The position numbers and the translations under genes were made by a program. From Bacteriovoracales bacterium (GTDB lineage: Bacteria; Bdellovibrionota; Bacteriovoracia; Bacteriovoracales; Bacteriovoracaceae): DNA of 5,258 nt. The stretch spans positions 1-5,258 of the forward strand of contig SKGZ01000017.1 in NCBI GenBank assembly GCA_007117175.1, read 5' to 3'. A model generated the notes under the pieces. It was not told the origin of the DNA, did no database searches, and worked only from the letters and a program-made list of their open reading frames with translations. Of this stretch, positions 1 through 4,861 are shown in pieces (position 1 is the stretch's first letter; every line of letters starts with the position of its first letter).

Positions 1-1725
1 GATGTCATTCTTATTCGCCAGTATGTCACGGACCAACAGGATGTGGTGAATCAGCTTGCTGAAATTTTAAATATGCCGGCAGAAGAGATTCAGCAAGTCA
101 TACAAAAGTATTCCCATCAAGCTCGCTATCGCCCAATTATTATTAAAAAAAATATTTCTCACAGGGAGATGGCCTTAATAGAAACTAAAAATGATGAGCT
201 ACCAGGTGTTTTAGTTAATACTTTTATTAGTCGAGAATATAAAGACGATGAGGTTGGGGCTCATTTGTTGGGTTATATTTCTGAGATTAATCAGGATCAA
301 ATCAAGAAATTAAGGCAGCGAGACGGTGTTAATTATCGTTTTGGTGATTTTATAGGTCAATTTGGCCTAGAGCAAAAGCTAGATCGGTATATAAGAGGCA
401 AGAATGGTTTAGAGTACGTGGAAGTAGATGCGCGAGGTCGGAGAAAAAAATACATTGAGGGTGAATACCTTTTTTCCGGAATCAAAAATATTGAGTATAC
501 ACCTGGTCATAATGTGAGATTAACAATTGATCGAGACTTACAAAGAGAAGCGGCAAAAGCATTAGAAGGTGAAGCGGGCAGTTTTATAGCGATGGATGTC
601 CATACCGGTGAAATATTATCAATGGTCTCTAGCCCTTCCTTTTCACCTGGTGAGTTTAGTCGAGGAGTTTCAAGTCAGCATTGGGCTTCTATTCGAGATA
701 ACCCACTCAAACCTTTGGGGGATCGCAGTATTCAATCTCACTATTCACCGGGTTCGACATTTAAAGTATTTACAGCATTGACAGCTTTAGGTGAGGGAAT
801 CATTGATCACAAAACAGAGTTTCAATGCTCTGGAAGGTTAAAACTAGGTAATAAGTCTTATCATTGTTGGAAGCAGTATGGTCACGGTAAAGTTGATTTA
901 AATAAAGCGATACGCGAGTCGTGCAATATTTATTTTCAAAGGGCAGCTTTAAGCTTAGGTATTGACTCTATTGCCAGCTACGCAAAAAAATTTGGTCTAG
1001 GAGCTAAAACTGGTATAGAGTTACCGGGCGAGATTCCAGGCCTTGTTCCCACTGAAGAGTGGAAAATGAAATTCAATGGTATCCCCTGGCAAAAAGGGGA
1101 AACGCTTTCTTGTGCGATTGGACAGTCTTATGTCTTAAGCACACCTATCCAATTAGCAGTGGCCTACGCAGCTATTGCTAATGGAGGCAAAATTTTAAAA
1201 CCTCAGCTGGTGCAAAGCATTTATCGTCAAGGAGAGGTCAGTGAAACGATATTAAGGCCAGAATTAATTTCAGAGGTTGGTATTGAGCCACAACATTTTG
1301 AATGGATTCGACAGGGACTTGATGAAGTGGTGAATTCACCAAAAGGGACTGCTTATTGGTCTCGTCGTTTTGGAGTGAGAGTGGCCGGCAAAACAGGAAC
1401 TTCTCAGGTTAAGAGTGCTAAAGCTGCTGATTTATATAAGAAGTGTAAAGAGCTTCCCTATGAAGATAGACACCATGCTATTTTTGCTTCTTACCTTCCT
1501 AGTGACAATCCTCAAGTGGCCATGGTTGCAGTGGTTGAACATGGGTGCAGTGGATCATCCGCAGCTGCACCTGTTGTGAGCAAGGTCGGGGAGTTATATA
1601 TGAAGAATTACTCCCCAGAGCTCTTTGAGAAGTATTACCAGCAAGATCAAAAAGAGTACCGTCTGCTTTTACAAAAGCAAAAAGAAGAAGAACAGAAAAA
1701 GCAAGAAGAGCAGGAGGACGATTGA
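1..1725 (+). CDS. mrdA: Penicillin-binding protein 2 (PBP2), class B transpeptidase of the elongasome; 5'-partial
   Basis: This D,D-transpeptidase cross-links peptidoglycan in the periplasm during cell elongation, working with RodA. The frame is open from base 1, and residues before the first ATG (43) look like the PBP2 pedestal, so the start and transmembrane anchor lie off the left edge. The N-terminal non-catalytic domain ends near base 480 and includes the family stretch IGQFGLEQ...VEVDARGR. The transpeptidase domain follows with all three motifs: STFK (754-765, nucleophile Ser at 754), SCN (919-927) and KTGT (1390-1401). Cysteines at 826, 865 and 922 and a histidine at 883 line up with the E. 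coli PBP2 zinc ligands. Two more cysteines (1444, 1546) flank the last strands. The protein ends in a Lys/Glu/Gln-rich charged tail (about 1650-1722). Its stop overlaps the rodA start. Identity as PBP2 rather than FtsI rests on the pedestal sequence, the zinc site and the adjacent rodA; I am confident. Confidence 0.96.
   Translation, partial: DVILIRQYVTDQQDVVNQLAEILNMPAEEIQQVIQKYSHQARYRPIIIKKNISHREMALIETKNDELPGVLVNTFISREYKDDEVGAHLLGYISEINQDQIKKLRQRDGVNYRFGDFIGQFGLEQKLDRYIRGKNGLEYVEVDARGRRKKYIEGEYLFSGIKNIEYTPGHNVRLTIDRDLQREAAKALEGEAGSFIAMDVHTGEILSMVSSPSFSPGEFSRGVSSQHWASIRDNPLKPLGDRSIQSHYSPGSTFKVFTALTALGEGIIDHKTEFQCSGRLKLGNKSYHCWKQYGHGKVDLNKAIRESCNIYFQRAALSLGIDSIASYAKKFGLGAKTGIELPGEIPGLVPTEEWKMKFNGIPWQKGETLSCAIGQSYVLSTPIQLAVAYAAIANGGKILKPQLVQSIYRQGEVSETILRPELISEVGIEPQHFEWIRQGLDEVVNSPKGTAYWSRRFGVRVAGKTGTSQVKSAKAADLYKKCKELPYEDRHHAIFASYLPSDNPQVAMVAVVEHGCSGSSAAAPVVSKVGELYMKNYSPELFEKYYQQDQKEYRLLLQKQKEEEQKKQEEQEDD
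1712..1717 (+). promoter_or_regulatory. Shine-Dalgarno AGGAGG for rodA, inside the mrdA 3' end
   Basis: A perfect AGGAGG lies four bases before a TTG at 1722. It settles the rodA start on this TTG, because no ATG occurs in frame until codon 20, inside the first membrane helix. The same bases encode part of the charged PBP2 tail. Confidence 0.8.
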
Positions 1726-2831
1726 AGTCAAGACTTGTTGATTTTTTAAAGGGGTATGATTTTAGCTTTCTATTGGCCATGTGTTCTCTTTTTCTGATGG
1801 GGATACTCAATCTTTATTCGGCCACCTATGATGAATCGACTGTCGGATTGGCTCCGTTGGTCAAATCTCAAATCTTGTGGTTTTTTGTCGCGCTCTTTTT
1901 AGCGGTCCTCACCAGTTTTATTAGTCCTAAAAATTTGTTTCGCTATTCTTATTTCTTTTATTTTTTATGCTTCTCTTTGTTAGTCATGGTCATGCTTACT
2001 GGTAAGACAGGCATGGGGGCGACTCGTTGGCTGCAGGTTGGTCCACTTCGTTTCCAACCCTCTGAGTTTATGAAAATAGCTCTTATCTTTGCATTGGCAA
2101 GGTGGTATACAACTCATGCTGCTTATAGAGAGTTAACCCTACGTGATTTAATTCTTCCTGGTTTGATTGCATTTTTGCCTGCTGCATTAGTGATTAAGCA
2201 ACCAGACTTGGGTACTGGATTAATGTATTTACTCATTTTTTTAATGATTAGTTTTTATCGCCGTTTAAAATGGCAATCAATTTTGAAGCTTGCGAGTTTG
2301 GGAGTCATTAGCGCAATATTAATGTATAACTTTGCACTCAAAGATTATCAGCGTAAGAGAGTGCAGATGTTCTTAAATCCTTATCAAGATGCCAAAGGAT
2401 CTGGTTATAACTCAATTCAGTCAGCGATTTCAATTGGTTCGGGCAGATTACTGGGCAAAGGTTATCGTCAGTCCTCGCAAGCATCACTTCACTTTTTACC
2501 TGAGAATCACACTGACTTTGTCTTTTCAATCTTTAACGAAGAGCATGGTTTTGTGGGGTCAATATTTTTAATTGGGTTATATTTGTTATTGCTTCTACGT
2601 TTATTGTGGCTAGCAAAATCATCTCATAGAGTCTATGATTCGATTTTAACAATAGGTATTCTCTCTATTTTTTTCTGGCATATCTTCATTAACATGGCGA
2701 TGGTCACTGGGCTTATGCCTATCGTAGGCATTCCCCTGCCTCTGATGTCTTACGGTGGCTCTAGTTTAGTCGTTTTTGGAATTTTGATAGGTTTAAGCAC
2801 CTCTATTAGTAATACTCGCACAATTTTCTAG
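1722..2831 (+). CDS. rodA: RodA, SEDS-family peptidoglycan glycosyltransferase
   Basis: RodA polymerises lipid II into glycan strands in the inner membrane, paired with PBP2. The 369-residue product has the usual family length and about ten hydrophobic segments (roughly 14-34, 48-67, 73-93, 113-130, 142-158, 163-178, 188-205, 278-298, 307-327, 337-362). SEDS signatures are intact: TRWLQVGPLRFQPSEFMKIA near 101-120, KQPDLGTGL at 159-167, PENHTDFVFSIFNEEHGF at 260-277 and GLMPIVGIPLPLMSYGGSS at 330-348. Asp265 in the TDF motif matches the catalytic Asp262 of E. coli RodA. The start is a TTG whose last two bases begin the mrdA stop (TTGA), with a perfect Shine-Dalgarno upstream, so translation is probably coupled to PBP2. 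Residues 206-260 form the large periplasmic loop expected before the catalytic motif. RodA rather than FtsW is chosen because of the PBP2 neighbour and the sequence. Confidence 0.96.
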   Translation: MKSRLVDFLKGYDFSFLLAMCSLFLMGILNLYSATYDESTVGLAPLVKSQILWFFVALFLAVLTSFISPKNLFRYSYFFYFLCFSLLVMVMLTGKTGMGATRWLQVGPLRFQPSEFMKIALIFALARWYTTHAAYRELTLRDLILPGLIAFLPAALVIKQPDLGTGLMYLLIFLMISFYRRLKWQSILKLASLGVISAILMYNFALKDYQRKRVQMFLNPYQDAKGSGYNSIQSAISIGSGRLLGKGYRQSSQASLHFLPENHTDFVFSIFNEEHGFVGSIFLIGLYLLLLLRLLWLAKSSHRVYDSILTIGILSIFFWHIFINMAMVTGLMPIVGIPLPLMSYGGSSLVVFGILIGLSTSISNTRTIF

Positions 2832-2839
2832 CGAACGAG

Positions 2840-2845
2840 TATGAT
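2840..2845 (+). promoter_or_regulatory. Possible -10 box (TATGAT) for the MarR gene
   Basis: TATGAT differs from TATAAT at one base and sits 9 nt after the rodA stop. No convincing -35 is visible 15-18 bp upstream (the best hexamers match TTGACA at about two of six positions), so this would be a weak or activator-dependent promoter. Expected initiation near 2851-2853 falls inside the palindrome at 2849-2866, which suits autorepression. In an AT-rich gap a chance match is quite possible. Confidence 0.22.
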
Positions 2846-2848
2846 TCA

Positions 2849-2866
2849 TGATAGGTATTACTATCA
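2849..2866 (+). promoter_or_regulatory. Operator-like imperfect palindrome upstream of the MarR gene
   Basis: TGATAG and CTATCA form perfect 6-bp inverted arms around the six bases GTATTA, 18 bp in all, ending 18 nt before the GTG start. MarR dimers usually bind 16-20 bp palindromes near their own promoters, so autoregulation is a natural reading. The size and placement are seen in the sequence; the binding is inferred. It could also act as a small RNA hairpin. Confidence 0.35.
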
Positions 2867-2874
2867 GACCAAAT

Positions 2875-2881
2875 AGGGGGA
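2875..2881 (+). promoter_or_regulatory. Shine-Dalgarno (AGGGGGA) deciding the GTG start of the MarR gene
   Basis: The purine run AGGGGGA ends 3 nt before the GTG at 2885. Together with the position of the first MarR helix directly after it, this supports the GTG over any later start; the next ATG in frame lies within the DNA-binding domain. Confidence 0.65.
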
Positions 2882-2884
2882 AGA

Positions 2885-3313
2885 GTGACTATCCCAGCTC
2901 ATATTTCTTATTGTTGCAAAAAAATTAACAGAATTTACTCTCAGCGTTTGCTGGAAATTTTAGAGCAAAAAGGATTTGGTGATCTAAGACCATCATTTTT
3001 GGAAATTTTGGCCTTTGTGGCCGATCACCCAGGAGCAACTTTGAAAGAGATAGGTCAGTCTTGTTTGCTGAAAAAGCAGACGATGACTAGTCATGTGAAT
3101 GCTTTAGTTGAACGAGGTTATTTACAAAAAAAAGCAGGGCTAGAAGATAAGCGAGAGCAAAGAGTGTTTTTCACTGACATAGGGGAAAAATTTAAGCTTA
3201 ATTTGCTTGATGCAATGGATACTCTTCAGGAAAAATATAGATCAGATATAGGAGAGGTTGAGCTGCTAAGAGTACAAAACTCATTAGAGAGTTTTTTAGT
3301 AAAAATTCACTAA
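2885..3313 (+). CDS. MarR-family winged helix-turn-helix transcriptional regulator
   Basis: This is a 142-residue protein, the normal MarR length, expected to bind DNA as a cytoplasmic dimer. Residues 5-30 form the first dimerisation helix, and 35-47 (RPSFLEILAFVAD) the helix that usually reads 'T..Q...L..L'. Residues 51-80 form the helix-turn-helix (TLKEIGQSCLLKKQTMTSHV then ALVERGYL). Residues 82-99 form the wing, with the typical D-x-R...R and LT-like FTDIG (Asp88, Arg90, Arg93). A C-terminal helix follows. Cysteines occur at 10, 11 and 60. It begins with GTG 53 nt after rodA on the same strand, so it may be co-transcribed with mrdA-rodA or driven by the weak promoter and palindrome upstream. 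No divergent target gene is present. Its last 18 bases overlap the 3' end of the opposite-strand membrane gene. The family call is firm; ligand, subfamily and targets cannot be told. Confidence 0.88.
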   Translation: MTIPAHISYCCKKINRIYSQRLLEILEQKGFGDLRPSFLEILAFVADHPGATLKEIGQSCLLKKQTMTSHVNALVERGYLQKKAGLEDKREQRVFFTDIGEKFKLNLLDAMDTLQEKYRSDIGEVELLRVQNSLESFLVKIH

Positions 3314-4189
3314 ACTTTCAAAATTTATTTTAAAAACTACACTTAAAGTTAAAAGAGTTGCAGTAATCAATAACCCAGACTCATAAATTCCTTGACTAAG
3401 ATTAGTTTCCCCGTGTTCATTGCGGAGTGAATCAGTGAGGTTTTTGGCCGGAAAAAGCTTAGGTAAGGCCTTTAAGAAAACTGGAAGGATGGTCAGTGAT
3501 AATAAAACTTTTAGCACGACTCTGAGCATGTAGGATTGTAGCTCAAAGTGCTTTTGCTGCAAGGAGACTGAGATAATGAGGGCAAGAGCAACGATGAAGA
3601 CAGAAAAAATAAGGGGGGCTCCTAATTTTTGTTTGTGGACATCCTCAATCACATTGAGAGAAGAGTAAAACTTAAAAAGTTTAGAGAAAACTCCAAAAAG
3701 AACCATGCAGAGCAGCCACAAAATTAATAAAATAATAAAAGAAGAGTCTGATTCAATAATTAATTGGTTGAGAATAATTGAGAGAGAACAAGCGATGCTA
3801 AAGCTGATCAGTGCAAAAGAAAAATTTTCTTTTTTATGAATTTCTGTCTTGTAGTCAAAATCGTAGAAGAGGATAGACTCACAGATATAAAGGCTCAATA
3901 GGTAGAGTAAGAAGCTAACCACTCCCCATATAAGAATGTGAATAAAGTCAACAATAATATTATTGAGTGTATGAACTTCAAAAGCTAAGAGAATATAGCA
4001 TAGGCCAATCATTCTACCAAAATAATGAAGAGTATCTGCTTTGTTCTTATCTGGGTGAAAAACTCGAGTGTACTGTTTTTCTCCGTTGGGATAAAGAAAA
4101 AGGTGAGCAAAACGATAAAAGTATAATATCACAGCAAGAACAATTCCATAGGTCATTAAAATGACAAAACGATCGAGCACTTCTTCCAT
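3296..4189 (-). CDS. Multi-pass inner-membrane protein, DUF350/YjfL-like, apparently duplicated
   Basis: The 297-residue product is strongly hydrophobic with about eight membrane segments (roughly 8-30, 57-75, 80-103, 123-143, 150-168, 190-210, 220-241, 268-287). A pattern recurs four times: a short polar stretch rich in Lys/Glu/Asn/His leading into a helix that begins with small residues (about 42-71, 113-143, 177-210, 249-287; for example HKKENFSFALISFSIACSL and EHGETNLSQGIYESGLLI). Spacing and order resemble E. coli YjfL, a four-helix DUF350 protein with two such units, so this would be two YjfL-like halves in tandem. DUF350 has no established function; in E. coli its gene lies with yjfC, an ATP-grasp homologue of glutathionylspermidine synthetase. 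The match is from memory, not a search. The ATG follows the upstream stop with no gap, and a Shine-Dalgarno is present. This is the last gene of the operon. Confidence 0.6.
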   Translation of the reverse strand: MEEVLDRFVILMTYGIVLAVILYFYRFAHLFLYPNGEKQYTRVFHPDKNKADTLHYFGRMIGLCYILLAFEVHTLNNIIVDFIHILIWGVVSFLLYLLSLYICESILFYDFDYKTEIHKKENFSFALISFSIACSLSIILNQLIIESDSSFIILLILWLLCMVLFGVFSKLFKFYSSLNVIEDVHKQKLGAPLIFSVFIVALALIISVSLQQKHFELQSYMLRVVLKVLLSLTILPVFLKALPKLFPAKNLTDSLRNEHGETNLSQGIYESGLLITATLLTLSVVFKINFESLVNFY

Positions 4190-4861
4190 TTAACTTTCAC
4201 CTTTGTAATTGACTTGTAAGTAGTTTTTAAAATTTTCGATCAGTCCTCTTCGGATGCTTTGACTTCCAAGGCCTAGATACTGCATTGATTTTTGAGTGAT
4301 GCTTCCACTGGTGCCAAATTCATGATTAGCTCCATGGTAAGGTTTGTAGTTTTTATAAGAGTTTTGGATTTCTGTATAATCTTGCAAAGTGGGTTGAAAA
4401 GCTCCCCATTGTAGTTCATCCGTTAGGAATTCATAGGCCTTGTAAAAGTCCCAGACAACTTGATCGTTATCTTTAACCCACTTTCCTAGGCTATCATTAG
4501 CGATAAAAACACTCCCTGGAATCGATGGAGTGAATTTACTTTCTCCTGTGGATAACCGTTGATAAATGGACATACCTATGTATTTATTATTTTGCTCTGC
4601 TACCCTGCGACTTGTTCTAACGATATAATCAATTGGAGAGGAATTGGTGGTAATGACTCTGAGCCGCAGGTAATAGGTCTTAAAGAGCAATCCTTTGCGA
4701 TGAATGTTCACCAGAACGACAGATGCTGGTTCACCTTCGATCAGCGGGCTTACTTCTTGGAGATTTTTAATATAGAGGGTACCGTAGTCCTCAGGGAAAA
4801 ACTGCTTCTCAAAGAAAACATAACTCAGTATAAAAATAGTATAGAGTGCTAATTTTTCCAT
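4190..4861 (-). CDS. Unrecognised protein with N-terminal membrane anchor or signal; probably periplasmic
   Basis: I do not recognise a family. The 223-residue product begins with a short hydrophobic segment (about 4-17, LALYTIFILSYVFF) with a lysine before it and no clear signal-peptidase or lipobox site, so an inner-membrane anchor with the rest in the periplasm is the likeliest topology. Residues 45-82 alternate like beta strands (ASVVLVNIHRKGLLFKTYYL, then LRVITTNSS). Residues 110-155 are aromatic-rich (WVKDNDQVVWDFYKAYEF), and 176-196 are glycine/serine-rich (HGANHEFGTSGSITQKSMQY). The protein has no cysteine. The ATG directly follows the TAG of the upstream gene and no Shine-Dalgarno is visible, so translation probably depends on ribosomes finishing that gene. 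Its own stop directly precedes the DUF350-like ATG. Co-occurrence suggests a shared envelope role with that protein; this is inference. The gene itself looks real: it is long, intact and tightly packed. Confidence 0.8.
   Translation of the reverse strand: MEKLALYTIFILSYVFFEKQFFPEDYGTLYIKNLQEVSPLIEGEPASVVLVNIHRKGLLFKTYYLRLRVITTNSSPIDYIVRTSRRVAEQNNKYIGMSIYQRLSTGESKFTPSIPGSVFIANDSLGKWVKDNDQVVWDFYKAYEFLTDELQWGAFQPTLQDYTEIQNSYKNYKPYHGANHEFGTSGSITQKSMQYLGLGSQSIRRGLIENFKNYLQVNYKGES
4198..4204 (-). promoter_or_regulatory. Shine-Dalgarno (AAAGGTG) for the DUF350-like gene
   Basis: Read on the - strand, AAAGGTG lies eight bases before the ATG at 4189-4187 and within the last codons of the preceding gene. 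It supports that ATG as the real start and an independent ribosome entry despite the zero-gap junction. Confidence 0.55.

Noticed and set aside
1650..1722. Repeat or low-complexity insertion in the PBP2 C-terminus
   Set aside because: The Lys/Glu/Gln-rich tail is short and irregular, with no repeat unit; charged tails are common at PBP2 ends.
1499..1810. Open frame of 103 codons on the - strand across the mrdA/rodA junction
   Set aside because: It lies wholly antisense to two well-supported genes, has no family features and its composition follows the opposite strand.
3295..3314. Bidirectional intrinsic terminator between the convergent genes
   Set aside because: The stem is only six A/T-dominated pairs with an 8-nt loop and lacks a clean T-run on either strand.
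3320..3360. Short AT-rich palindromes such as ACTTAAAGT
   Set aside because: They are within coding sequence of very high A+T content and are expected by chance.
4559..4852. Open frame of 97 codons on the + strand inside the anchored-protein gene
   Set aside because: It is antisense to the tightly packed - strand operon; no Shine-Dalgarno or recognisable domain.
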